Positions 21,433 through 31,725 are shown, numbered from the stretch's first letter. The stretch: DNA of 64,000 nucleotides from Pirellulales bacterium (GCA_022844125.1 JALHMI010000012.1:1-64000); one strand, 5' to 3'. Notes: a model not told the origin generated them from the letters alone. Numbers and translations: made by a program.

Positions 21433-21765
21433 GCATTTTTGGGGTGTGTGGATCTAGAAATGCGCGCAAAGCATGTTTCACGCGCACACACCCACCTTCG
21501 CCAAGGCTTTCCTGAGCCCCAGCGAGGGCGCGCGAGTCTCGCGGCTTCTCCAAGTTCTCAGCGGCGGTGGTGTGGTTTGCGAACATGATGCGGTCTCTAC
21601 CTGTTGTCGTGACCTTACCCTAAGCGAAATCCTGGCCACATTTCTAGAGCTGGTGGACACGTGGGCGATGTGCGCCGTAGGCAGCGCTGCGCGATGCGTG
21701 GTAACGACTTACCAAACGAGCCAGTCACACTTGTGGTCAAGCGGCGGCAGAGGGTGATTTTTTCA
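21433..21765. repeat. long dispersed repeat, copy 1
   Basis: aligns essentially without gaps to 32486-32822; 27-bp identical core at 21591-21617. Confidence 0.85.
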
Positions 21766-21965
21766 GCTGCCGCTTTCTTGAAGTTCCGTGAGCTGAGCGG
21801 AGTCGGTGAAACGCAAAGACGCGGAGACGCGACGACGCGAAATGGAGGAACAGGATTTCGACACAAACGCGCACAGGGACGGAGCGAGTAGAAACGGCGA
21901 TTGTTCGCGTTGCATGGCGTGTAGAGCGCTGGAGAGTGGTGTTGAAAGTCAGAGGAGTTTTACTG

Positions 21966-22102
21966 GAAGCCCGACGCGTGAGCGAGGGACGTTTCCAATG
22001 ACGCTGATCCGACCGAATTTCGAGTGTGCAAATGGCATCGTATGGCACTCGCACTGGTTCGTCCCGCCACTCGCGATGCCCCCTCGCTCACGCGTCGGGC
22101 TA
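21966..22102. repeat. REP-like inverted pair GAAGCCCGACGCGTGAGCGAGGGA ... CCCTCGCTCACGCGTCGGGCT
   Basis: inverted arms about 90 bp apart; same family as 36513, 40310 and 48269. Confidence 0.75.
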
Positions 22103-22215
22103 TCAGGCTGGCGTGCCATGGTCCTCGCCGAGGGTTCCACCGGCTAGGAGAATCGCTTGTCGCCGCAAGGAAGATTCGACCGGCGGGGAGCGGCGTGCGC
22201 CGACTTCACCGCCCG

Positions 22216-22980
22216 CTACCTGCCCAGCTTGGACAACGCGTCTTCGAGCGCGGCGGGCGAAATCTTGACGATGCCATGGAATGGTTGGTCGAGATCGACG
22301 ATCAAGAATACCGCGCCCGCCACCGAGGCCGCGCAGACGATCATCGCCGCGAAGGCCAGAGGGTTGCGTGGCGCGAATAGGCCGAAACTGCCGAACAACA
22401 ATGCCAGCCAGAGGGCCAGGACCACCAGGAAGGGAATGGGCAACGAGCTTTCGGTGGATTGGCTCAATCGCCACCGATCGCGCGCCAGGTCGGTGCTCAG
22501 TTGCACGGCCGACGACTTGAGCGACTTTTGCGTCTCGTCCTGCGGCGCGAGATTGCGAAGCGACTCGACCAGTGCGGTTCCCTCGGCCGTGATCGTCACA
22601 TTGTCGATCGTCGCCGACTCGGCAGACGGATCTTTCGGCCACAGACTTTCGACCGTCTGCTCGATGGTGCGTCTCAACTGCGCCCTGGCGGGCTGCGACT
22701 CCTGGCCATAGGAAGCAAGCGTTCGATCGAGCATCACGACGTTGAGGGCGAGTTCTCGAAAGCTGGCGTTCTCATCGTCAAAGGACGACTTGGCGTTGCT
22801 CACGAGCAGGCCCAGCACGAGAGCCGCCATCGCGGCAATTAACCCGGTGCCGAGGTGGACGATTTCCTTCGTCTCGGACTGCAGATATCGATCGGGCAAG
22901 AGGCGTTGCAGGAGGTAGCCCAGGAGCGAACCTGCAACGGCGGCTCCGAGCACAATCAGCGAGACAAGGATGGAGTTCAT
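22216..22980 (-). CDS. DUF4239-like membrane protein
   Basis: N-terminal and C-terminal TM segments; VLGLLVSNAKSSFDDENASFRELALNVVMLDRTLASYG. Confidence 0.7.
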   Translation of the reverse strand: MNSILVSLIVLGAAVAGSLLGYLLQRLLPDRYLQSETKEIVHLGTGLIAAMAALVLGLLVSNAKSSFDDENASFRELALNVVMLDRTLASYGQESQPARAQLRRTIEQTVESLWPKDPSAESATIDNVTITAEGTALVESLRNLAPQDETQKSLKSSAVQLSTDLARDRWRLSQSTESSLPIPFLVVLALWLALLFGSFGLFAPRNPLAFAAMIVCAASVAGAVFLIVDLDQPFHGIVKISPAALEDALSKLGR

Positions 22981-23155
22981 AGGGCGCGGCCGGAGCCGTC
23001 GGAAAGGTTTTCGGAAAGTGGGACCTTGGGGCCGACTCTAATCCCTGGTTCGCAAGTCAAGGCTGCGTGCGAAACGTACGGGATTCATCATAGCGTCCGT
23101 GGAACGGACTTGAGAATGGCAGCTCCCAGGGTGTTTAGGGGAGACTGCTCCGCTT

Positions 23156-23347
23156 TCACAACGGGCCGGGCCTCGCGCTGCCGCGTGCAATAACTGACAC
23201 AGGTAGTCGCCTGGGCCAGATCTTCTGATCTTCTGACGGCAGCCCAACAAGCTGCGCCGCTGCGCTACGCCGGCCACGCCAACCGACCACTCCGGCAAAG
23301 CCCAGCACGAGCAAACAGACGCTCGACGGTTCGGGCACGGCGACGAT
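23156..23347 (-). pseudogene. C-terminal remnant of a PEP-CTERM protein gene
   Basis: minus strand IVAVPEPSSVCLLVLGFAGVVGWRGRRS with in-frame TAG immediately upstream (23348-23350) and no N-terminal region. Confidence 0.7.
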
Positions 23348-23371
23348 CTACCGCCGCTTGCGCCGCAGGCA

Positions 23372-26300
23372 GTGGCGCAGCCGAATGCGAACCGCCAACC
23401 GGCGGCGATCCATTCGGCAGGCATCGAGCCGGCGGCGTTCGCGTGGCCATCCTGGCAGGCATGGCTACTGATCGTATGGGCCGCGGGCGCCGCAGTGTGT
23501 GGAGTTCGACTGGTATGGCAAGTTCGCCTGGTCCAGCGTGCTGCGCAAGCTTGTCCCGCGCTCGAAAGCGAAACGTGGCGCACCCTGTGCGATGAAGTCG
23601 CGCGGGAGCTGCGTGTGCGCCAGGCGATTTCGCTGCGTACCCATCGCGAGACGCTGATGCCGATGGTGGTCGGCTTTTGGCGGCCGCTCGTGCTTGTGCC
23701 GAGTGACGCCGAGAAGTGGTCGCCCGAGCAGCAGCGTCACGTGCTGTTGCATGAGCTGGCGCACGTCCAGCGCCGCGACGTGCTCGCGCAACTGCTGGCC
23801 GGCGCGGCCTGCGTGCTGTACTGGTTCAATCCGCTGGCCTGGTGGGGCGCGGCACAAATGCGGCGGCTGCGAGAGATCGCCTGCGACGACGTGGTGGTGA
23901 GGCATGCCCAGCGACCAAGCATGTACGCCCAGACGCTGCTCGACGTGGCCAAGCAGTATCGTTGCCGACAGCAGGTGTTCAGCGTGGCGATGGCCCGCCA
24001 TGCCCAGGTCGAAGGCCGGATTCGCGCGATTCTCGACGCGACGCGCGAGCGAGCTTCGCTTTCGAAACGCACGGCGCGAATCGTGGGAATCGCGGCCGTG
24101 GTGATTGTCGTCGGCATGGGTTCGCTGCAGCTGACTTCGCGAGCGAAAGAAAGCGGCGCCGCGGTTCAGAAAAGTGATCAAGCCGCCGAAGCAGCAAGCA
24201 AAGAGGCCCAAGCCAAGGAGGCATCGGACGCGAAGGCTGAGGCAAGTAAGGCCAGGATGATGAAGGTTCGCGTTGTCGACGAAGCCGGCGAACCGATCTC
24301 TGACGCGAACGTGCACGTCAGCATTTGGGAGCTTCGTCCCGAAGACAAACAGTACCCTAATCGCGATTTCAAGACCAACGCCGAGGGAATCGCGGAGTTT
24401 GAAATACCCAAGGGGTTGGAAATTCTGCGGCTGTGGGGCTCCAAGGCGAACTTCGTTCCGATGTTCGTGAATTTTGGCCAGGGATCGCACGATGAAGGAC
24501 GCTTGATTCCGGACATGTTCGAGTTCCGCTTGCCAGCGGGGCATCGGTTGAGCGGCGTGGTAGTCGATGAGGCGGGCCACCCGATCGCGGACGCCAAGGT
24601 GGAAGTTGGCGTGGACGTGAACAACCGGTTCTCGGTTCCGAATGCGAAGCAGGGGATTAGCGGCTGGCTCTCCAGCGGAGAAGAAGCGGTGAGAACAGAC
24701 TCGGAGGGACGATGGGAGGTGACGAACGCACCTGCGGCGCTGAAAGATGCTGAACATAAGTTTCGTTTGATGGTGACGCATCCCGATTTCGCCGGCGACA
24801 CCAACTGGGGTGAGTTGCAAGGTAGGCAGGGCGTGACTGTCGAGCAGCTTCGCGAGGGGGCCAAGATCACGCTAGATCGCGGCTTGGCGATCTCCGGCAC
24901 GATCACCGGGCCGGATGGCAGGCCGGTGAGCAAGGGACTGGTGGTGTGGGACAGCCGGCCGTATTGGGCAAAAGGGGTCAACGAGACGCACATCAACGGC
25001 GAGGGAAAGTACCAGACGTTGCGGCTCGCGCTGGGCGAGTATCCGGTCACGGTGCTGGCGCCAGGCTTCGCGCCGGAGCAAAGGAAGATCAAGCTCGACG
25101 ATTCGCTGGGGCCAGTGGATTTTCAGCTGACTGCGGGTAACACAATCCGCTTGAGAATCGTGGATGCGATGGGCAAGCCGATTCCCGAGGCGTATGTACA
25201 GATCAGCAGTTGGCGCGGGACGGAAGCCATCTTCAATCAGGATCATCCGAACGTGCCGAATTCGGGTATTCCAAGGCATGCGGACGAGAACGGCATCTAC
25301 ACGTGGACCTGGGCGCCCGCCGACGGGGTCGAATACTTACTAGGCGCCATCAACTACGACCAAAAGAAGCAGACACTTGTGGCGAAGGACGAACCGCACG
25401 AGGTCGTGCTCACCGCGGCCCCGACTTTCTTCGGCAAGGTGCTGAATGCGAAAACCGGCGAGCCGATTAAGAAGTTTCGCGTCGTGCCGGTGAAAGCCTT
25501 CCGGCCGGACTTCTACTCGACCGACTTTCAGGACAGTAGCGTGGTGGAGGGGCGGGACGGCGAGTATCGAATCGAGTTCGAAACCTATGGCGACACCGGC
25601 AACCGGTACTTCGCGAGGATCGAGGCCGAGGGGTATCGCACCGCTTTCAGTGATAAGTCGCTGGCAGGCGGCGATCCACCGCTGGAGTTGGATTTCCGCC
25701 TGGAGCCGGCGCCGGCCTTGCGCGGAGTCGTCGTGGATGAAGGCGGACAGCCGATCAATAAATTCATGGTCGCCGTCGGTACGCCAACGACGGCTTCGGA
25801 CTTCAGCTTCGACCGGCTCGACACGAGTTTCGGCATCGCGCTACGAGTCGAAGGCACGAACGAGTTCCGGTTGCCGGCGACGTTCGAGCCGCACCGCATT
25901 CGAGTCTTCGACGAGACAGGATACGCGGAGGTCTTCAGGCAGCCAAACGAGGACATTGGCACGCTCACGCTGCGCCCCACGGCATCGATCTCGGGACGTC
26001 TGATCCAGGCCGGCGAGCCGCTGGTGGGTGAGACGATTTATTGTTTTCCACTCGTGAATCGCGGATTGAAGGAAGCCCGATTCCAGGAAGGCTACACAGC
26101 TAAGACCGATGCGAACGGAGCGTTTCGCTTCGATCGGCTGCCGCCCGGTAGCTACTCGATCCGACCCGAGCTGGGACCTTGGGAGGACTCGGTGATGACG
26201 TCGGGCGAATCGATCCCGCTAGATCTGAAGCCGGGAGACAAGAAGGAGATTACGCTGGGCGGGGGATCCGTGCGGCTCGTCGGGAATGTGGTGACCACAG

Positions 26301-27160
26301 GCAACAACGCCGACAAGCTCAGCAAGCGCTGGTCGCTCAACTACTTGATCAGCCGCGATCGCGGGGTGGAGCATCCCGCCGATGCCACGCCGCTAAGCTC
26401 CGACTTCAGCGGTCCGGTGCAGCTAAGCTGGCTGCGGCAGGATGATTTTCAGCGGTGGGTGGCCACGCGCGAGAACCACTTCGTGAAGCTCGCCGATGAT
26501 GGCCAAATGGTGATCCAGGGCGTGCGGCCGGGAGAATACGACCTGGTGATTCAGCTCTACGAGCAACCGGCGGGGTGCCTGGTCGAGTCGATCGGCGAGA
26601 AAGTGGTGCCGGTTACGGTTGCCCAAAATGGGCAAGCCGAGGGTGTGGTGGGCGTCGATGCCATGACCGAGCAACTCAAGGACGTTGTCTACTATAAACG
26701 CGCCATCGTGGTGCCCGTGCGACGCGGCCCACGGGTGGGCTCCGACATGCGAGCCTACAAGTTCACCGACGCGGACGGTCAAGTGCGGATGGTTGGCGAC
26801 CTGGGCGGCCGATACGTGCTGCTGGACGTGTGGGCCAGTTGGTGCCAGCCGTGCCTGGCCTCGATGCCGGAGTTGAAGGCGACCGTCGAGAAGTACGCCG
26901 ACAAGCCGCTGACGGTCGTTGGATTGAATGTCGACAAGGCTGCGGATGCTGAGACCGCAAAGGCGCTCGCTAAGGAGGGCGGTTGGAACTGGACGCAGAA
27001 TTATCTAGGAGACGACTCCGACCTGATGCGTCAATTGGGCGTCAGCTCGGTACCGGCGTACTATCTGATTGGACCGGACGGGAAGCTGGTCGGTTCGGCG
27101 AGTGCCTGGGAGCAGATGGCCGAGTTGCTCGACGCAGAGCTAAGCAAGGGGAGTGACTAA
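23372..27160 (+). CDS. BlaR1-like M56 metallopeptidase fused to carboxypeptidase-regulatory-like repeats and a C-terminal TlpA thioredoxin domain; probably 5'-truncated
   Basis: HELAHVQRRDVLAQLL; repeated GxVxDExGxPIxxA modules; C-terminal DVWASWCQPCLASMPEL. Confidence 0.85.
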   Translation: MAQPNANRQPAAIHSAGIEPAAFAWPSWQAWLLIVWAAGAAVCGVRLVWQVRLVQRAAQACPALESETWRTLCDEVARELRVRQAISLRTHRETLMPMVVGFWRPLVLVPSDAEKWSPEQQRHVLLHELAHVQRRDVLAQLLAGAACVLYWFNPLAWWGAAQMRRLREIACDDVVVRHAQRPSMYAQTLLDVAKQYRCRQQVFSVAMARHAQVEGRIRAILDATRERASLSKRTARIVGIAAVVIVVGMGSLQLTSRAKESGAAVQKSDQAAEAASKEAQAKEASDAKAEASKARMMKVRVVDEAGEPISDANVHVSIWELRPEDKQYPNRDFKTNAEGIAEFEIPKGLEILRLWGSKANFVPMFVNFGQGSHDEGRLIPDMFEFRLPAGHRLSGVVVDEAGHPIADAKVEVGVDVNNRFSVPNAKQGISGWLSSGEEAVRTDSEGRWEVTNAPAALKDAEHKFRLMVTHPDFAGDTNWGELQGRQGVTVEQLREGAKITLDRGLAISGTITGPDGRPVSKGLVVWDSRPYWAKGVNETHINGEGKYQTLRLALGEYPVTVLAPGFAPEQRKIKLDDSLGPVDFQLTAGNTIRLRIVDAMGKPIPEAYVQISSWRGTEAIFNQDHPNVPNSGIPRHADENGIYTWTWAPADGVEYLLGAINYDQKKQTLVAKDEPHEVVLTAAPTFFGKVLNAKTGEPIKKFRVVPVKAFRPDFYSTDFQDSSVVEGRDGEYRIEFETYGDTGNRYFARIEAEGYRTAFSDKSLAGGDPPLELDFRLEPAPALRGVVVDEGGQPINKFMVAVGTPTTASDFSFDRLDTSFGIALRVEGTNEFRLPATFEPHRIRVFDETGYAEVFRQPNEDIGTLTLRPTASISGRLIQAGEPLVGETIYCFPLVNRGLKEARFQEGYTAKTDANGAFRFDRLPPGSYSIRPELGPWEDSVMTSGESIPLDLKPGDKKEITLGGGSVRLVGNVVTTGNNADKLSKRWSLNYLISRDRGVEHPADATPLSSDFSGPVQLSWLRQDDFQRWVATRENHFVKLADDGQMVIQGVRPGEYDLVIQLYEQPAGCLVESIGEKVVPVTVAQNGQAEGVVGVDAMTEQLKDVVYYKRAIVVPVRRGPRVGSDMRAYKFTDADGQVRMVGDLGGRYVLLDVWASWCQPCLASMPELKATVEKYADKPLTVVGLNVDKAADAETAKALAKEGGWNWTQNYLGDDSDLMRQLGVSSVPAYYLIGPDGKLVGSASAWEQMAELLDAELSKGSD

Positions 27161-27185
27161 TCTTGATTGGTTAGCGGTCGGGTAC

Positions 27186-27395
27186 TTTCGGCCGAAGGCC
27201 GGTAACATCTCAGCTCCGGGCATCGCCCGGAGTAACGGGTGTCCCATAGACGACTTCGCCCTGTAAGGGCAATACAAGTCCGTGCGCCGGGATCAGTGTC
27301 GCCCTTTCAGGGCTGGAATTGCCACCGATCAGGATTCATTCCACCGGGCGTTGCCCGGGGCTGACATGTTTCACGCCTGCGGCGTAAGTAGTGCA
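27186..27395. repeat. intergenic hairpin array
   Basis: ggccgaaggcc; ctccgggcatcgcccggag; cgccctgtaagggc; gccctttcagggc; ccgggcgttgcccgggg. Confidence 0.75.
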
Positions 27396-27454
27396 TTTTG
27401 CGATCAGCACCATTGCCAGTGCGTTTGCTTCAATGCTCGAACTCGCGCTTCGGG

Positions 27455-29053
27455 CTAATACCACTGGTAGGCGAAGTTATCGAGCCGCTGGATTGCTGCA
27501 CCGCGTTTCGAGTGGTCTTCGTACTCCTTCCACTGCTCGCGAACGGCTTCGAAGCGTTCGAGGGCAACCTGATCGGCAACCTGGAATGCGGTCCAGCCAC
27601 GGAGCTGGCGGCTCTGGTGCTCGGCCTGGAGTTGCAGGTAGCGATCGGCGATCAGAGCCGCGACACCTTCGCGAATCACGGGCGTGTCTGAATCCAACAG
27701 CGGCGGCAGTGCCAGGACGCCCTCGAGATCGAGCTTCTGCACGCCAATCTGCATCGAGGCCGAAAGGTCGCCCGCGAGTATTCGGCGGACGTTGTAAGAC
27801 GCGGCGATCCAATCGACGGGCGTGATCGCGAACAGGTAGACCGCGATGCCCAGCGCCCACATCTGGCGATGAATCAGCCAGGGGAAACTGCGCTGCTGGA
27901 TGATCTTCCAGACGACGAGCAGGAAGCCCACGACAACCAGCGAGATGCCGAACAGGCCGACAATCCGCATTCGAGTCATGCCGTTGAAGTCGATGTAGAT
28001 GAACAGGCGGTTGTAGACGGCCGCCGAGAGCAGCAGGTTTTCTAGCGACCAGATCCAGGCCAGCGCGCGGAGCTTGGGGAGCCGCGGATCGTCGAGCACG
28101 CGTCCGGAAAACACGAGCGAGAGGATTAGCGTGGCCAGGCCGAGCGCGACGGTGAGCCAGGCCGCGCCTTCGTGCGCGTAGCCGGCGTAGTAGAAGTTCT
28201 CAGGAAAGTCGCGCTTCCAGAGGGTGTAGAATTCGTACGCCAGGTAGGCGGCGAACAGACCGATCACGGTCAGCAACGTGTTGCGGAAGGCGGTGTACAG
28301 CGGCGCGATCGCAGTTGTTTGTTCGGAACTGGCCGGAAAGAACGGCTGCAAAGCGGAGAACCGCAGGATCGGCCGCAAGAGCCCTGCCATGACCAGCGAG
28401 ACGCCGATCCAGAACAGTGGCTCGGTCGGACGCAATGCCGCGCGAACGAGCCAATCGCTGATCCTGGTTACGAATAATTCGAGCTGGCGTGAGACAAAGC
28501 TCACGACGTCGGGATTTGCCAGGATGAACAGCACGCTGAAGACGAAGAACGCGATCGCGGGCAGGATGTAGTTGAGGCTGCCCATCCGATTGAGTCGGGG
28601 CCCAACGCGGCGGAGCGAGTTCGAGTACTCGCCGAGCGCCCGAAAGCCGCCCAGCACGGCCTGCGAGCCGGTTGTAAGCACGGCCAGTAAGTAGGGTGTT
28701 TGCCCGTCGAGGCCCGTGGCAAAGGCGATCACCAGGACGATGCCCGCAGCCACCTGCAGCGGCGAGCCGTACCAGACCAGGTGCGCGGCGAGCAGCGCGA
28801 GCATGCCCGTGATGACGACCAACGACACGCGCCAGTGCCGACGTCGCTTGCCGAACAGGAGCAGGGCGATGGCGCCGAGCAGGAACGCGGCAACGCCCGT
28901 GAAGCCGTGCCCGCGGTAGATCGTGACGTCGGCCAGCACGACGGCCAGCAGAATCGCGATGACTTCTTGCAGTCCTATGTCGCTCGGGCGAGGTACTGCT
29001 TCGGCGAGCAGCGGTTCATCGGCATTCGGATCGGTCGAGAAGGTGGTAGCCAC
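27455..29053 (-). CDS. DUF4173-like multi-pass membrane protein
   Basis: many TM segments; YAGYAHEGAAWLTVALGLATL and FNGMTRMRIVGLFGI motifs. Confidence 0.75.
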   Translation of the reverse strand: MATTFSTDPNADEPLLAEAVPRPSDIGLQEVIAILLAVVLADVTIYRGHGFTGVAAFLLGAIALLLFGKRRRHWRVSLVVITGMLALLAAHLVWYGSPLQVAAGIVLVIAFATGLDGQTPYLLAVLTTGSQAVLGGFRALGEYSNSLRRVGPRLNRMGSLNYILPAIAFFVFSVLFILANPDVVSFVSRQLELFVTRISDWLVRAALRPTEPLFWIGVSLVMAGLLRPILRFSALQPFFPASSEQTTAIAPLYTAFRNTLLTVIGLFAAYLAYEFYTLWKRDFPENFYYAGYAHEGAAWLTVALGLATLILSLVFSGRVLDDPRLPKLRALAWIWSLENLLLSAAVYNRLFIYIDFNGMTRMRIVGLFGISLVVVGFLLVVWKIIQQRSFPWLIHRQMWALGIAVYLFAITPVDWIAASYNVRRILAGDLSASMQIGVQKLDLEGVLALPPLLDSDTPVIREGVAALIADRYLQLQAEHQSRQLRGWTAFQVADQVALERFEAVREQWKEYEDHSKRGAAIQRLDNFAYQWY

Positions 29054-29267
29054 GATGACGCCTCCTGGAGAGTGAGGGTGGACTCGTCAGCGAACTGTTC
29101 CGATCTGTCGGGCCCGTCGCGAACGGACGGGGACTCAGAGGTGCACGTGCATTATAGCTGACGGCCACGGTTCGCTGTGGGAATGCGCTCGCGGCACTGC
29201 GATTCAATTCGGCGGGAATGGCCATGCGATGTCTCCAGGTTCGGAGACGACTTGCGAGCGGAAGTTA

Positions 29268-30170
29268 TTACGCTTGCTGGGAGACGATTGCCCGCAAGCC
29301 TTCGCGATAGGTCGGATACTGGAGCGTGATCGCCAGCTCGCGCAGCAGCCGGGCACTGGAGATCCGCTTATCGCTCGAGGCGCGGGAGGTTGCGGGGGTG
29401 TCGGCGGTCGGTGTGGCGAAGGTGGGCGGCGGGGCGCCGAGCAGCCGGGCGAGTTCGGCGTAGTACTCGCCGCGGATCGCCGGGTGGCCGTCGCTAACGT
29501 TGTAGATCCGCGGCGAATGGCCAGCAGGAACCGGAAGCCGCTCGGCAGCCAGCACCACGCGGGCGGCGTCGTCGACGTGGATCAGGTTGACGCAGCCCTC
29601 GGCCGGCACGGCGAGCGGTTCGCCGCGGCGGAGCGGCTCGGCCAGCGGAATTCGCTCGGGACCATAGATGCCGGCCAGTCGCAGGACGATGCCGCGCGCA
29701 GCGAAGCGGCTGGCGGCGAGGGCCCGCTCGGCGGCGAGGCTGGCTCGACCACCTTCGCGCGTGGGTTCGGTGGACGAGTCTTCGTTGACCACGGCGCCGC
29801 CGGTCTGGCTGTAAACGCCCGTCGTGCTGACGTAGATGAGGCGGCCAGTGTTGTCTGGCAGCGCGGCGAGGACGTTGGCCAGGCCGCCGGCATAGACGTT
29901 GTGAATCGAGGGTGTTGAGGTCGATTGCGACTTCGCGCTTCGGTCGTATCCGACGGCGAAGAGCACGGAATTCGGCGGCGGCAGCTCGGCGAGTGCGGCG
30001 CGAATGGCCTCGGCGTCAGTGACATCGGCCACGAGCGGCGTGTAGCCCAGCGCCGCCAGCTCACGCGCGCGAGACTCCGATCGCGTGACGACGTGCACTG
30101 TGCGACCTTCGGCCTGCCACAGCCGAGCGACGCGTGAGCCGAGATATCCATGACCAAACAGGAGTGGCAT
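29268..30170 (-). CDS. NAD-dependent epimerase / SDR (YeeZ-like)
   Basis: LLFGHGYLGSRVARLW; YVSTTGVYSQTGG; RLAGIYGPERIPL; start at MPLLFGHG rather than the longer ORF. Confidence 0.85.
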   Translation of the reverse strand: MPLLFGHGYLGSRVARLWQAEGRTVHVVTRSESRARELAALGYTPLVADVTDAEAIRAALAELPPPNSVLFAVGYDRSAKSQSTSTPSIHNVYAGGLANVLAALPDNTGRLIYVSTTGVYSQTGGAVVNEDSSTEPTREGGRASLAAERALAASRFAARGIVLRLAGIYGPERIPLAEPLRRGEPLAVPAEGCVNLIHVDDAARVVLAAERLPVPAGHSPRIYNVSDGHPAIRGEYYAELARLLGAPPPTFATPTADTPATSRASSDKRISSARLLRELAITLQYPTYREGLRAIVSQQA

Positions 30171-30175
30171 GCAAA

Positions 30176-31291
30176 CTACTTCTGCTCCTTGCCGTCTGAG
30201 ATGAATACGTCCTGCCTGGGGAACTTCTCGAACACGGCGACGGGTTGATTGAAGTTCGTGGCCAGCACGTCGACCGGGTTGCCGGCGATCCACTCGGTCA
30301 GGTCGATATCCTCGTAGATGCCGGCGTTGAAGCCGATCAGCACGCGGCACTTGCCCTTGCCGACGTTCTCGATCGAGTGGCCGTAGCCTTGCGGCATGTA
30401 GCCGACGTCCCCTTGGGTGAGCGTTTCGATGCGGTAGCGCCCCTTTGCGCCGAAGAGCGTGACGCTGCACGAACCTTGGAGCACATACTGCCATTCGTCG
30501 GCGTTCGGGTGCCAGTGCAATTCGCGCATCGCGCCGGGTTCCAACTCGAGCACGGCGCCGGTCACGGTTGTGGCGATTGGGAAGTTGGTGGAGTCGACCA
30601 GCCACAGTTTGCCGCCGCGGTTGTTCACCTTCGGCTCGTCTTCGAGGAGGCGGTATTTGTGCGTGAGCGGACCGGGATTGTGGCCAGCGAGCGGCGGGGC
30701 GGCTGGCTCGGGCGGAATCGCGCCCTTGCCGAAGTAGACCTCGCTCTTGGGGAAGTTCTTGAATGTCGACTCGGGCAGGCCGAAGTTCTTAGCCAGCAGC
30801 GGCGCGGGCGTGTGGCCGATCCAATCCGAGATGCTGAACGTGCCGAACTCGCTGAAGTAGCCGTTGTCGAAGATCAGGATGAAGTGGCATGGCTCGTCGC
30901 CCAGGCATTCGAGCATGTGGGCGTGGCCGCGGGGAAAGTACCAGACGTCGCCCGGCTCGAAGTCATTGGTTTCGGCGGCGCCACCCGGCGCAATGACCGT
31001 GGTGCGAACGCGGCCGCGTGTGACGTAGGCCCACTCGGCGGCGGTGGCGTGCCAGTGCAGTTCGCGCATCGCGCCGGGCTCGAGCTGCATCGAGACGCCG
31101 GCCAGCCCCTTGCTGATCGGAAGCTGCGCGACCGAGGCTTCGCGAGCCGTGTTGCCGCCGTCCACCTTGGCGGGAGACTTTTCAAGTTCGAATTTGAACG
31201 AGGGGAGTTCCTTGTCCGAAAGCAGCGGATCGGGGACGTTGTTCATGAAGCTGGGATCGCCGCCGGCGGCGGGCTGGTTATGTGCAAACAT
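30176..31291 (-). CDS. bicupin, oxalate decarboxylase-like
   Basis: two cupin modules: MRELHWHATAAEW...GDVWYFPRGHAHML and MRELHWHPNADEW...GDVGYMPQGYGHSIEN; start uncertain. Confidence 0.88.
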   Translation of the reverse strand: MFAHNQPAAGGDPSFMNNVPDPLLSDKELPSFKFELEKSPAKVDGGNTAREASVAQLPISKGLAGVSMQLEPGAMRELHWHATAAEWAYVTRGRVRTTVIAPGGAAETNDFEPGDVWYFPRGHAHMLECLGDEPCHFILIFDNGYFSEFGTFSISDWIGHTPAPLLAKNFGLPESTFKNFPKSEVYFGKGAIPPEPAAPPLAGHNPGPLTHKYRLLEDEPKVNNRGGKLWLVDSTNFPIATTVTGAVLELEPGAMRELHWHPNADEWQYVLQGSCSVTLFGAKGRYRIETLTQGDVGYMPQGYGHSIENVGKGKCRVLIGFNAGIYEDIDLTEWIAGNPVDVLATNFNQPVAVFEKFPRQDVFISDGKEQK

Positions 31292-31725
31292 TGCAGTTGC
31301 TGCCGCCGCGAGGCCGGCCCTCAGGAAAAAATTGTCGAAGTTCAGGTTCAGCCATTCGATTACGCTCCGATCGCAAGTGCCCGCTGGTGGCAAGGCTTGC
31401 GCAGCGCTCGCCGGAATTCTCTCATGAATCTTGGTTCTTGCCAGCGGGTTCGGCTGGGGAAATCGCGAAGATTCGCGGCCGATGGCGTCGCCGCCAGTGA
31501 CGGAATGTAGCGAGTGCAAGGCCGGTAACGCGCGAGTTCGCCAGTCAACGCGTCAAGCCGACACGAAACCCGCGGTTTTCGCCACGGCACGGGCGGCAAG
31601 TGCTTGTCAGCGAGGCCGCGAGCTTCGATAATCCAGCGGCCGCTTGGGCGAGCAAGTTCCAGGAGCCTGTTGCCGGCGGCGCCGCTAGCCATCCCCGCAT
31701 GTCCACCCTGATGATAGAGGACCGA

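Noticed and set aside
19457-21586. 709-aa minus-strand ORF
   Set aside because: Antisense to the acyl-CoA dehydrogenase and zinc-ribbon genes; no domain recognised.
21788-21860. KRKDAETRRREMEE-type ORF
   Set aside because: Also a known style of repeat-derived spurious ORF (acgcaaagacgcggagacgcga).
27186-27395. Possible CRISPR-like or riboswitch region
   Set aside because: Repeated short hairpins differ in sequence and spacing; fits intergenic REP-type array better.
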